Positions 52,283 through 60,693 of a stretch of 64,000 nt of DNA are shown in pieces. Position 1 is the stretch's first letter. Each line of letters starts with the position of its first letter. This stretch comes from Actinomadura rifamycini DSM 43936. GTDB lineage: Bacteria > Actinomycetota > Actinomycetes > Streptosporangiales > Streptosporangiaceae. The DNA is taken from positions 596,559-660,558 of the forward strand of contig NZ_KE384300.1 in assembly GCF_000425065.1 (NCBI RefSeq). Direction: 5' to 3'. The notes beneath the pieces are model-generated. The model did no database searches. It was not told the DNA's origin and saw only the letters and a list, made by a program, of their open reading frames with translations. The position numbers and the translations under genes are program-made.

Positions 52283-52873
52283 ATGAGCGACACGACGGCC
52301 GGTGCCGGGACGGCCGGCACCGGGGCGGTCCGCATCGAGGCGGCCGGCGTCCGGGACGCCGGGGAGATCCTGACCGTCCAGCGGGCCGCCTACACGACCG
52401 AGGCGCAGCTGTACGGCGACCCGTTCATCCCGCCGCTCGTGGAGTCGCCCGACCAGGTCCGCGCGGCCCTGCGGGAGACCGGCGGGCTGGTGCTGAAAGC
52501 GGTGCTGGACGGGCGCCTCGCCGGCGCCGTCCGCGCCCGGTTCAACGGCCGGACGTGCCTGGTCGGGCGCCTCGTCGTGGCGCCCGACCTGCAGGGCCGC
52601 GGGATCGGGCGGCGGCTCCTGCGGGCCGTCGAGGACGCCGCGGCCGGCCGCGCCGACGCGTGCGTGCTGTTCACCGGCCACCTCAGCGACGGGAACCTGC
52701 GGCTGTACCGGCGGGCGGGCTACCGGGAGACGCACCGGGAGCGGGTCGCCGCGCACCTCACCCACGTCCACATGCGCAAGACCCTCGAACCCCCGGCGGC
52801 GGCGCCCGCGGACCCGATGGCGCCCGCGGAACCGGCAGGGACCGCCGAACCCGCCGAACCGGCCGGGGCCTAG
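52283..52873 (+). CDS. GNAT family N-acetyltransferase
   Basis: The 196-residue protein has a GNAT core: ILTVQRAAYTTEAQLYGD in motif C, AGAVRARFNGRTCLVGRLVVAPDLQGRGIGRRLL with the acetyl-CoA loop QGRGIG near residue 112, and NLRLYRRAGYRET in motif B. The substrate is unknown. A C-terminal Ala/Pro/Glu tail (about 165-196) is low in complexity. TAGGGT (52270-52275) lies 7 bp before the ATG, a leaderless layout. coaE follows 10 bp after the stop, with its own -10 box overlapping the stop codon. Confidence 0.85.
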   Translation: MSDTTAGAGTAGTGAVRIEAAGVRDAGEILTVQRAAYTTEAQLYGDPFIPPLVESPDQVRAALRETGGLVLKAVLDGRLAGAVRARFNGRTCLVGRLVVAPDLQGRGIGRRLLRAVEDAAAGRADACVLFTGHLSDGNLRLYRRAGYRETHRERVAAHLTHVHMRKTLEPPAAAPADPMAPAEPAGTAEPAEPAGA

Positions 52874-52883
52874 GGTTCGTTCC

Positions 52884-53486
52884 ATGCTGAAAGTGGGACT
52901 CACCGGCGGAATCGGGTCGGGCAAGAGCGAGGTGTCGGCGCGGCTGAGCGGGCACGGCGCGGTGGTGATCGACGCCGACCGGATCGCGCGGGAGGTCGTG
53001 GAGCCCGGCACCCCCGGCCTGGCCGCGGTCGTCCGCGAGTTCGGCGACGGCGTGCTGCTGCCGTCGGGCGGGCTCGACCGCGCGAAGGTCGGGTCGATCG
53101 TGTTCAACGACGCCGACCGCCTCGCCGCGCTCAACGCGATCGTCCACCCCCTGGTGGGGGAGCGGATGCAGGAGCTCATGGACGCCGCGCCCGCCGACGC
53201 CGTCGTCGTCTACGACGTCCCGCTGCTCGTCGAGAACGGGCTCAAGGACATGTACGACGTCGTCGTGGTCGTCGACGCCCCCGAGGAGGCGCAGCTCGAC
53301 CGGCTGACGTCCCGCCGCGGCATGACCGAGGCCGACGCGCGCGCCCGCATGGCGAACCAGGCGTCGCGGGACGAGCGCCGCGCCGTCGCCGACCACGTCA
53401 TCGACAACTCGGGCGATCTCGGGAAGCTGCACGCGCAGGTCGACGCCCTCTGGGAGGCCCTCGCCGCCCGCGCCGCGCGGACCTGA
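52884..53486 (+). CDS. coaE: Dephospho-CoA kinase
   Basis: CoaE phosphorylates the 3'-hydroxyl of dephospho-CoA in the last step of CoA synthesis. The 200-residue protein has the P-loop GLTGGIGSGKS (residues 5-15), VVIDADRIAREVVEPG, HPLVGERM and YDVPLLVENG, and ends with a short helix. It is the short form without the C-terminal UPF0157 domain seen in some actinobacteria. TAGGGT (52871-52876) lies 7 bp before the ATG, so it is likely transcribed separately as a leaderless mRNA. Confidence 0.95.
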   Translation: MLKVGLTGGIGSGKSEVSARLSGHGAVVIDADRIAREVVEPGTPGLAAVVREFGDGVLLPSGGLDRAKVGSIVFNDADRLAALNAIVHPLVGERMQELMDAAPADAVVVYDVPLLVENGLKDMYDVVVVVDAPEEAQLDRLTSRRGMTEADARARMANQASRDERRAVADHVIDNSGDLGKLHAQVDALWEALAARAART

Positions 53487-53600
53487 CCCGCGCCGGTTCC
53501 GCCCCCGGCGGACCGTCCGGACAGTGGCCGGATCGGGCGATGTGTCACCTTCGTCACGGGCGGCCGGTGGCACGCGGCGCGCCGCTATAGGCTCGTCGCT

Positions 53601-54755
53601 ATGCACCCCGGGGGATGGTGGCGGACGGCGTGGGCGACGCGGCGTTCGCGCGCGCTCGACGTCCTCATCGCCGTGTCGGCGGCCGCCGCCGACGCCGTGC
53701 TCCTGTGGTTCACGCCGCAGCAGGACTTCTGGCTCCCGCCGTGGGCGGTGTCGGCGGCCAGCGTGGTCATGGGGCTCGCACTGATCGTCCGGCGGCTGCA
53801 TCCGGTGGGGCTGGCGGTGTTCGCGGTGGCGTTCGGCACGGTCACCGGCGGCGGCGCCCTCGGCTTCGTCGTCATGCTGTACTCGCTGGCCGCCTACGCG
53901 ATCTCCCGGCGGACGGTCGTGTCGGTCGCGGTCGCCGGGTACGTCCTGTCCGTCGTGTTCCCCGGCCCGGCGTCCGAGAACGACTCCATCGGCGTCCGCG
54001 CGATCTACGCGGTCGCGTTCATCGCCGTCCCGGTGCTGCTGGGCCTCTACATGGGCGCGCGCAAGCAGCTGCTGGTGTCGCTGCAGGAGCGGGCGGCCCG
54101 GCTGGAGCGCGAACGCCACCTCCTCGCGGAGCGCGCGCGGGGCGAGGAACGCACCCGTATCGCGCGGGAGATGCACGACGTGGTCGCCAACCGGATCAGC
54201 GTCATGGTGGTGCACGCGGGGGCGCTGCGCGCGATCGCCGCCCGCGACCCCGCGCGCGCCGCCGAGACCGCCACCGTGATCGGCGACATGGGCCGCCAGG
54301 CGCTGGACGAGCTGCGGCACGTCATCGGGGTCCTGCGGCAGGGCGAGGAGGTCCTCCCGCAGGAGAACGCGACGCTGGAGCACGTCCGGGAGCTGGTGGG
54401 GCAGTCGGGCGCCGCGGGGCTGCGGGTGGACCTGGCGGTGCGGGGCGAGGAGCGGCCGATGCCGCCCGCCGTGGGCCGCACGGTGTACCGGCTCGTCCAG
54501 GAGGCGCTGACGAACGTCCACAAGCACGCGGGCGCCGCCGACACCCGGGTGGCGCTCGTCCTGCAGCCGGAGGCCGTCGAGGTGGAGGTCGTCAACGGCG
54601 TCCCGACGGCGGCGCCCGAGCACGCGCTGCCGAGCGGCGGGAACGGCCTGGTGGGGATGCGGGAGCGGGTCACCGCCCTCGGCGGCGGGTTCGAGGCCGG
54701 GCCGTCGGACGGCGGCTGGGCGGTCCGCGCCCGGCTGCCGTTGCCCGCGTCGTAA
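53601..54755 (+). CDS. Orphan sensor histidine kinase (HisKA_3/NarL-partner type)
   Basis: The 384-residue protein has five or six N-terminal membrane helices (residues about 18-150), a coiled coil, the dimerisation/phosphoacceptor helix with His192 in IAREMHDVVANRISVMVVH, and an ATPase domain with N-box LVQEALTNVHKHAG and GGNGLVGMRERV. This type normally phosphorylates a LuxR/NarL-family regulator. None is adjacent, so it is an orphan or its partner was lost. TAGGCT (53588-53593) lies 7 bp before the ATG, a leaderless layout. Confidence 0.9.
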   Translation: MHPGGWWRTAWATRRSRALDVLIAVSAAAADAVLLWFTPQQDFWLPPWAVSAASVVMGLALIVRRLHPVGLAVFAVAFGTVTGGGALGFVVMLYSLAAYAISRRTVVSVAVAGYVLSVVFPGPASENDSIGVRAIYAVAFIAVPVLLGLYMGARKQLLVSLQERAARLERERHLLAERARGEERTRIAREMHDVVANRISVMVVHAGALRAIAARDPARAAETATVIGDMGRQALDELRHVIGVLRQGEEVLPQENATLEHVRELVGQSGAAGLRVDLAVRGEERPMPPAVGRTVYRLVQEALTNVHKHAGAADTRVALVLQPEAVEVEVVNGVPTAAPEHALPSGGNGLVGMRERVTALGGGFEAGPSDGGWAVRARLPLPAS

Positions 54756-54867
54756 GCGGCCGGGCCGGGACGGCGGCGCACGGGGAGCGGCGCACGCCTC
54801 CGCCCGCTCGGCTGCCGAATGTCGGACCCCCTGAATACAGTGGGGAGGAGACCAGGGGAGGGGACGA

Positions 54868-56985
54868 ATGCGGCCTGTCACGGATCTGCGACGCCGTGTG
54901 GCGCCGTTCGAGGTCGTCACCGAGATGACGCCGTCGGGCGACCAGCCGCAGGCGATCGCCGAGCTCGCCGGGCGCGTCGACCGCGGCGACAAGGACGCGG
55001 TGCTGCTCGGCGCGACCGGCACCGGCAAGACCGCCACGATCGCGTGGCTGATCGAGAAGCTGCAGCGGCCCGTGCTCGTCATGCAGCCGAACAAGACCCT
55101 CGCCGCCCAGTTCGCCAACGAGCTGCGCGAGATGCTGCCCGGCAACGCCGTCGAGTACTTCGTGTCGTACTACGACTACTACCAGCCCGAGGCGTACATC
55201 CCGCAGACCGACACCTACATCGAGAAGGACTCCTCGATCAACGACGAGGTCGACCGGCTGCGGCACTCGGCGACGAACTCGCTGCTGACGCGGCGCGACA
55301 CCGTCGTCGTCGCGTCCGTGTCGTGCATCTACGGCCTCGGCACCCCGCAGGAGTACGTCGACCGGATGGTGCGGCTCCACGTCGGGCAGGAGATCGACCG
55401 GGACGAGCTGCTGCGCAGGCTCGTGGAGATGCAGTACTCGCGCAACGATCTCGCGTTCACCCGGGGCACGTTCCGGGTGCGGGGCGACACCATCGAGATC
55501 ATCCCGCAGTACGAGGAGCTCGCCGTCCGGATCGAGATGTTCGGCGACGAGATCGAGAAGCTCGCCACCCTGCACCCGCTGACCGGCGAGGTCATCACCG
55601 AGGACGAGGAGCTGTACGTCTTCCCCGCCTCCCACTACGTCGCCGGTCCGGAGCGGATGGAGCGGGCGATCCGCGACATCGAGGCCGAGCTCGAGACGAC
55701 CCTCGCCGAGATGGAGCGGCAGGGCAAGATGCTCGAGGCGCAGCGGCTGCGGATGCGCACCACCTACGACATCGAGATGATGCGGCAGGTCGGCACCTGC
55801 TCCGGCATCGAGAACTACTCGCGGCACATCGACGGCCGCGGCGCCGGCACGGCGCCCAACACCCTCCTCGACTACTTCCCCGAGGACTTCCTGCTCGTCA
55901 TCGACGAGTCGCACCAGACCGTCCCGCAGATCGGCGCGATGTACGAGGGCGACGCGTCCCGCAAGCGGATGCTGGTCGAGCACGGCTTCCGGCTGCCGTC
56001 CGCGATGGACAACCGCCCGCTGAAGTGGGAGGAGTTCCTCGAGCGGATCGGGCAGACGGTGTACCTGTCGGCGACGCCCGGCCCCTACGAGATGGGACGC
56101 GTGCAGGGCGACGTCGTCGAGCAGGTCATCCGCCCCACCGGGCTGATCGACCCCGAGATCGTCGTGAAGCCGACGAAGGGGCAGATCGACGACCTCGTCC
56201 ACGAGATCCGCGAGCGGACCGAGCGCGACGAGCGCGTCCTGGTCACCACGCTCACCAAGAAGATGGCCGAGGACCTCACCGACTACCTGCTCGAACTCGG
56301 CATTCAGGTCCGCTACCTGCACAGCGAGGTCGACACGCTGCGCCGCATCGAGCTGCTCCGCGAGCTGCGCGCCGGCGACTTCGATGTGCTGGTCGGCATC
56401 AACCTGCTCCGCGAGGGCCTCGACCTGCCGGAGGTGTCGCTCGTCGCGATCCTGGACGCCGACAAGGAGGGCTTCCTCCGCTCCGAGACGTCCCTCATCC
56501 AGACGATCGGCCGCGCCGCGCGGAACGTGTCCGGGCAGGTCCACATGTACGCCGACACGGTCACCCCGTCGATGGAGCGGGCGATCGACGAGACCGACCG
56601 GCGGCGCGCCAAGCAGCAGGCGTACAACGAGGAGCACGGCATCGAGCCGCAGGCGCTGCGCAAGCGGATCGCCGACATCCTCGACTCCCTCGCCCGCGAG
56701 GACGCCGACACCGAGACGCTCATCGGCGGGGCGGGCCGGCAGCAGTCCCGCGGCAAGGCGCCCGTCCCCGGCCTGGCGTCCCGCACCGGGGACGTCGGCC
56801 GGCACGCCGCCGACCTGGTGGGGGAGCGGCCCCGCGAGGAGCTCGAGGGCCTCATCGAGCAGATGACCGAGCAGATGCACCAGGCCGCCGCCGACCTGCA
56901 GTTCGAGCTCGCCGCCCGGCTCCGCGACGAGATCAAGGAGCTGAAGCGGGAGCTGCGCGAGATGAAGGAGGCCGGCGTCAGCTGA
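54868..56985 (+). CDS. uvrB: Excinuclease ABC subunit B
   Basis: UvrB verifies DNA damage and positions UvrC in nucleotide excision repair. The 705-residue protein has Walker A GATGTGKT (residues 48-55), the damage-probing beta-hairpin YYDYYQPEAYIP near 99-110, helicase motifs including VIDESH and a C-terminal helicase half (VLVGINLLREGLDLPEV, IQTIGRAARN), and the UvrC-binding coiled coil LQFELAARLRDEIKELK at the end. A strong purine-rich ribosome site (GGGGAGGGG) precedes the ATG. A hairpin between it and the SDR gene ends transcription from both sides. Confidence 0.97.
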   Translation: MRPVTDLRRRVAPFEVVTEMTPSGDQPQAIAELAGRVDRGDKDAVLLGATGTGKTATIAWLIEKLQRPVLVMQPNKTLAAQFANELREMLPGNAVEYFVSYYDYYQPEAYIPQTDTYIEKDSSINDEVDRLRHSATNSLLTRRDTVVVASVSCIYGLGTPQEYVDRMVRLHVGQEIDRDELLRRLVEMQYSRNDLAFTRGTFRVRGDTIEIIPQYEELAVRIEMFGDEIEKLATLHPLTGEVITEDEELYVFPASHYVAGPERMERAIRDIEAELETTLAEMERQGKMLEAQRLRMRTTYDIEMMRQVGTCSGIENYSRHIDGRGAGTAPNTLLDYFPEDFLLVIDESHQTVPQIGAMYEGDASRKRMLVEHGFRLPSAMDNRPLKWEEFLERIGQTVYLSATPGPYEMGRVQGDVVEQVIRPTGLIDPEIVVKPTKGQIDDLVHEIRERTERDERVLVTTLTKKMAEDLTDYLLELGIQVRYLHSEVDTLRRIELLRELRAGDFDVLVGINLLREGLDLPEVSLVAILDADKEGFLRSETSLIQTIGRAARNVSGQVHMYADTVTPSMERAIDETDRRRAKQQAYNEEHGIEPQALRKRIADILDSLAREDADTETLIGGAGRQQSRGKAPVPGLASRTGDVGRHAADLVGERPREELEGLIEQMTEQMHQAAADLQFELAARLRDEIKELKRELREMKEAGVS

Positions 56986-56991
56986 CCCGGC

Positions 56992-57026
56992 CCGGACGGG
57001 CCCGCAGGTGGTGCGGGCCCGTCCGG
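56992..57026. terminator. Bidirectional terminator between uvrB and the SDR gene
   Basis: CCGGACGGGCCCGCA (56992-57006) pairs perfectly with TGCGGGCCCGTCCGG (57012-57026) around GGTGG. It lies between two convergent genes. Confidence 0.7.
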
Positions 57027-57032
57027 TGCGCG

Positions 57033-57803
57033 TCACATGTGGGTGCCGCCGTCGATGCGCAGCTCGGTGCCGGTGACGAACGCGCCGTCGTCGGACGCCA
57101 GCATCGCGACCACGCCCGCGACCGTCTCGGGCCCCGCGAACCCCTTGCCGATGGCCGGCGCCAGCTTCGCGAACAGGCCCATGTCGGCGTCCTCCGGCAG
57201 CCCGGGGCCGCGCCCGGTCGTCATGCCGCTGCTGATCGAGCCGGGCGCCACCGCCACGGCCCGCAGCCCCTGCTTGGCGTACTCGCTCGCCAGCACATGG
57301 GTGAACGACTGGATCCCGCCCTTGGACGCCGCGTACGCCGCCATGTACGGGTGCGCGAAGCTCGCGGACGTCGAGCTGAAGTTCACCACCACGCCCCGGC
57401 CGGACTCCAGCAGCGCGGGCAGCGCCTCCCGCGTCACCAGGAACGTCCCGGTGAGGTTCACCCGCAGGACGGTGTTCCAGAACTCGAGGGTCGTCTCGTG
57501 CGTGTGCGCCGAGCGCAGGATCCCGGCGGCGTTGACGAGCGCGTCCAGCCCGCCCAGCCCCCGCACGGCGTCCGCGACGCCCGCCCGGACCGCGTCCTCG
57601 TCCGCGACGTCCATGACCGCCGTCGTGAGCCGGTCCGCGTGACCGGCCGATCCGGCGCGCTCCGCCGTCTCGGTGAGCCCCTCCTCGTTCACGTCGAACG
57701 CCGCGACGCGCCCGCCCTCGGCGAGGATCCGCAGCACGGTGGCCTGCCCGATGCCCGAACCCGCACCCGTGATGATCACCCGGCGACCGTCGAACCGCTC
57801 CAT
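57033..57803 (-). CDS. Short-chain dehydrogenase/reductase (SDR)
   Basis: The 256-residue classical SDR has the cofactor motif VIITGAGSGIGQA (residues 8-20), NAAGI in the NNAG position, the catalytic Ser (VNFSSTSAS), the YxxxK motif YAASK, and a C-terminal DGGTHM. Asp in VAAFDVNEEG after the second strand suggests preference for NAD(H). The substrate is unknown. GGGAGG lies before the ATG at 57803. It is divergent from a TetR gene across 74 bp that hold a palindromic operator, so it is probably repressed by that protein. Confidence 0.92.
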   Translation of the reverse strand: MERFDGRRVIITGAGSGIGQATVLRILAEGGRVAAFDVNEEGLTETAERAGSAGHADRLTTAVMDVADEDAVRAGVADAVRGLGGLDALVNAAGILRSAHTHETTLEFWNTVLRVNLTGTFLVTREALPALLESGRGVVVNFSSTSASFAHPYMAAYAASKGGIQSFTHVLASEYAKQGLRAVAVAPGSISSGMTTGRGPGLPEDADMGLFAKLAPAIGKGFAGPETVAGVVAMLASDDGAFVTGTELRIDGGTHM

Positions 57804-57833
57804 GTCGTCCTCCCTCTGCATTTCATGCCCATA

Positions 57834-57848
57834 TGGCACAACGTGCCA
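57834..57848. promoter_or_regulatory. Operator-like palindrome between the SDR and TetR genes
   Basis: TGGCAC AAC GTGCCA is a perfect 6-bp inverted repeat with a 3-bp spacer in the divergent intergenic region. TAGAGT (57866-57871) lies 6 bp before the TetR GTG and acts as its probable -10 box. The palindrome is well placed for autorepression and SDR control. Confidence 0.6.
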
Positions 57849-57877
57849 CGTAGGTACTTTATGCCTAGAGTGGTGGC

Positions 57878-58501
57878 GTGAACCTGACCGAGCGCCGCAA
57901 GGCCGCCACCGAGCTGGAGATCGCGCGCGCCGCCGCGTCCCTGTTCGCCGAGCGCGGCTCGGGCGGGACGACCGTCGAGGCCATCGCCGACCGCGCCGGC
58001 CTCTCGCTGCGCACCTTCTACCGCTACTTCCCCACGAAGCAGGACGCCGTCGCGCCGCTGCTGTCGACCGGCGCCCAGCGCTGGCTGGACCTGCTCGCCG
58101 CGACGCCGCCCGAGGTCCCCCTCGCCCGCGCCCTGGAGAGTGCGGCCGAACGGGCGCTCACCGCCGCCGACGCGGAGCCCGCCGAGCCCTTCGGATGGAC
58201 GCGCGGCCTGCTGCGCGCCGCCGACGGCGACCCGGCGCTCCGCGCGGTGTGGCTCCGCGTGAACGACGAGACCGAGCGCCGCCTCGTCCCCATCCTCGCC
58301 AACCGCGCAGACGGGGGCGACGGGGACGACCGCCTCGACGCGCGGGTCGCCGCTGCGGCGGCGACCGCCGCCATCCGGATCGCGGTCGAGACGTGGGCGC
58401 GCGGCGATGGTCCGCCGGTCGGCCCGGGTTCCCCCGCCGACCTCGGCGTCCGCTGCATGCGGCGGCTCACCGCCGGCCTGCACCCGGCCGCCCCGTCCTG
58501 A
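57878..58501 (+). CDS. TetR family transcriptional regulator
   Basis: The 207-residue protein has the N-terminal TetR DNA-binding domain: ARAAASLFAERGSGGTTVEAI, interrupted here between residues 14 and 34, and AGLSLRTFYRYFPTKQDAV, the classical recognition helix. An alpha-helical ligand-binding half follows (about 55-200). The start is GTG 57878 in a leaderless layout. It is divergent from the SDR gene, and a palindrome between them is the likely operator. The inducer is unknown. Confidence 0.92.
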   Translation: MNLTERRKAATELEIARAAASLFAERGSGGTTVEAIADRAGLSLRTFYRYFPTKQDAVAPLLSTGAQRWLDLLAATPPEVPLARALESAAERALTAADAEPAEPFGWTRGLLRAADGDPALRAVWLRVNDETERRLVPILANRADGGDGDDRLDARVAAAAATAAIRIAVETWARGDGPPVGPGSPADLGVRCMRRLTAGLHPAAPS

Positions 58502-58607
58502 AGCGCCGCGCCCCCGTGCTCGGTGCCGCGGACCCCGGCGCGGTGCGGCGCGGTGCGACGGCCGGAGCGCCCGGGAACACCGTGCGCGAGCTCTGCGCGG
58601 TCGCGGG

Positions 58608-59438
58608 TCAGGCGGGGGTGAAGGACATGATGGTGCGGTCTTCGACGGGGCGGTAGCCCAGCCGCCGGTAGATGGCGTTGCTCGTCGGGTTGGCGAGGTC
58701 GGTGAACAGGACGACCTCGCGCGCGCCGGCGTCGAGGGCGGAGCGGGTCACGGCGGCGGTGACGGCGGCGCCGTAGCCGTTGCGGCGGTGCTCCGGCGGC
58801 GTGTAGACGGGCGCGACGCGGGCCATGCCGGCGGCGATGCGGGTGCGCGCGGCCATCGACACCGGCGTCCCGTCGCGTTCCCACAGGGCGAGGCCGCCGG
58901 TGGCGATGCGGTCGTCGAGGGTGGCGAGGTTCGCGCGGCCGTGCTGCTCGTCCAGCTCGCTGAACGCGACGAACCACGCGCCGGCGACGCCGCGGTCGGC
59001 GGCGGTCGCGATGCGGGCCGCGCCGGGCGGCGCCGGGTCGGGGGCGGTGAGCGTGCCGAGCCGGTAGAGGCGCTGCCGCATCGCGACGCGGGCCGAGCCG
59101 CCCGTCCGGTGCCGCCACGCGTCGGCGAACGCGTCGGCGACGTCCGGGGCGGCGTGCACGCCGCCGACGGGCCCGGGGAGGACGCCCGCGAGTTCGCGGG
59201 CCGCGTCCGGCGGGCAGCCGAGCAGCGGCGGGCGCGGCGGCGTCCACATCGCGATGCCCGCGACGCGGCCGCCGCGGGTCCAGGAGGCGAACAGGACGTC
59301 TTTGCGGTCGCCCGGTTCCTGGGCGCGCATGGTCGCGGTGGCCGTGAGTGCCACCGTGTGGACGGCCGGGTCGGCGTGCATGAACGGTCCGGCGGCGGTG
59401 AGGAAAGCGTCGAGGTCGCGCGTCAGCGTCCAGCCCAT
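58608..59438 (-). CDS. GNAT family acetyltransferase with N-terminal extension
   Basis: The 276-residue protein has an N-terminal domain of about 135 residues, itself GNAT-like in outline (VLFASWTRGGRVAGIAMWTPP), and a clear C-terminal GNAT domain with MARVAPVYTPPEHRRNGYG (acetyl-CoA loop RRNGYG) and SNAIYRRLGYRPVEDRTIM. Duplicated GNAT halves of this type are common in actinobacteria. The substrate is unknown. On the minus strand CAGACT lies 6 bp before the ATG, a likely leaderless layout. It is divergent from the next GNAT gene. Confidence 0.85.
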   Translation of the reverse strand: MGWTLTRDLDAFLTAAGPFMHADPAVHTVALTATATMRAQEPGDRKDVLFASWTRGGRVAGIAMWTPPRPPLLGCPPDAARELAGVLPGPVGGVHAAPDVADAFADAWRHRTGGSARVAMRQRLYRLGTLTAPDPAPPGAARIATAADRGVAGAWFVAFSELDEQHGRANLATLDDRIATGGLALWERDGTPVSMAARTRIAAGMARVAPVYTPPEHRRNGYGAAVTAAVTRSALDAGAREVVLFTDLANPTSNAIYRRLGYRPVEDRTIMSFTPA

Positions 59439-59522
59439 CGCCCCAGTCTGGACGACGCCGGACGGCCCGCGCATCCGGATATCCGGTCGTCCGGCGGCGC
59501 CCGGCCCCCCTACGATCGCGCC

Positions 59523-60020
59523 ATGGATGTCGAGGTGCGGACGGCGCGCGACGGCGACCTGGCGGCCCTCCCGGAGATCGAGCGGGGCGCGGACGGGGTG
59601 TTCCGGGCGGTCGGCATCGTGTTCCCGCCCGGCCCCACCGTGATCGAGGAGCTGATCGGGACGGACGCCGAGATCGTCGTCGCGGGCGACCCGCCGGTGG
59701 GGTTCGCCGCGGTCCGCGGTGTCGACGGCGCGGCCCACCTGGAGCAGATCGCGGTCCGCGCCGACCTCACCGGCCGGGGCATCGGCGTGCCGCTGCTGCG
59801 GGCCGTCCTGGCGCGGGCGGCGGACGCCGGGTCGCCGGGCGTGAGCCTGCTGACGTTCCGGGACGTCCCGTGGAACATGCCCTGGTACGAGCGGCACGGG
59901 TTCGCCGAGCTGCCCGAGGAGCGGTGGGGGCGTGGCCTGCGGGCGCACTGGGACGCCGAGATCGAGGCGGGCCTGCACCGGCTGGGCCCGCGCGTGGTCA
60001 TGTGGGCGCCGCTCCGCTGA
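59523..60020 (+). CDS. GNAT family N-acetyltransferase
   Basis: The 165-residue single-domain GNAT protein has AGDPPVGFAAVRGVDGAAHL, EQIAVRADLTGRGIGVPLL with the acetyl-CoA loop TGRGIG, and WYERHGFAELPEERWG in motif B. The substrate is unknown. TACGAT (59511-59516) lies 6 bp before the ATG, a leaderless layout. Its 3' end overlaps the convergent DUF4126 gene by 23 bp. Confidence 0.88.
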   Translation: MDVEVRTARDGDLAALPEIERGADGVFRAVGIVFPPGPTVIEELIGTDAEIVVAGDPPVGFAAVRGVDGAAHLEQIAVRADLTGRGIGVPLLRAVLARAADAGSPGVSLLTFRDVPWNMPWYERHGFAELPEERWGRGLRAHWDAEIEAGLHRLGPRVVMWAPLR

Positions 60021-60597
60021 CGCGGCGCCGCATCCGCCGCAGCAGCCGGTAGACCGTCCATACCGCCAGCAGCAGGAGGAGCAGCGCCACGATCGGGGCG
60101 AGGATCGCCAGCACGCTCATGCCGAGCGACGCGGTGTCCTCCGCGGTGCTGACGACCGGGGCGCCGAAGCCGAACGTGCCGCCGTCGATCACCGGTCGCA
60201 CCGACGCCTTGACGGCGTGCACCGCGAGCGCGGCCACGATGCCGAGCACCCAGCCGATCCACGCGTGCTCCTGCATGAACGACGACGTCTCGATCCGCGC
60301 GTCCAGCCGCTCCGCCGCGTCCGTGGCGGCGAACACGGCCCCGCCCGCCGCCGGACGGACGAGCGTCTGCACGGCGTCGTTGACCGTGTCGACCGCCGGG
60401 ATCTTGTCCAGGACGACCTCGGCGGCGAGCAGCACCGCGAGCCCGGCCAGGACCCAGCCGTTCGTCAGCCACCCGAACTCGGCGGGCAGCCGGACGAGGT
60501 CGGTGAAGCGGGCCAGGAGCCCGACGACGAGCACCGGGATGTAGGCGTTCAACCCGGCGGCGGTCGACAGGCCGAGGCCGGTCAGGGTCGCGAGCAT
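59998..60597 (-). CDS. DUF4126 membrane protein
   Basis: The 199-residue protein fits the DUF4126 pattern: LGLSTAAGLNAYIPVLVVGL at the N-terminus, WVLAGLAVLLAAEVVLDKIPAVDTVND across the second segment (split here), and a later helix pair ending in a basic tail RLLRRMRRR. Four or five membrane helices are predicted. Its function is unknown. ATG 60597 has no clear ribosome site. It overlaps the convergent GNAT gene by 23 bp. Confidence 0.82.
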   Translation of the reverse strand: MLATLTGLGLSTAAGLNAYIPVLVVGLLARFTDLVRLPAEFGWLTNGWVLAGLAVLLAAEVVLDKIPAVDTVNDAVQTLVRPAAGGAVFAATDAAERLDARIETSSFMQEHAWIGWVLGIVAALAVHAVKASVRPVIDGGTFGFGAPVVSTAEDTASLGMSVLAILAPIVALLLLLLAVWTVYRLLRRMRRRVSGAAPT

Positions 60598-60693
60598 CGT
60601 CCAAGGCCCCCGTATCGTTGTTCTCCTAGGACGTGGGCGCCCCCCATCCGGGTTCCGGGCGGAGGCGTCCGGCACAGGAGGACAGGGGGGACG

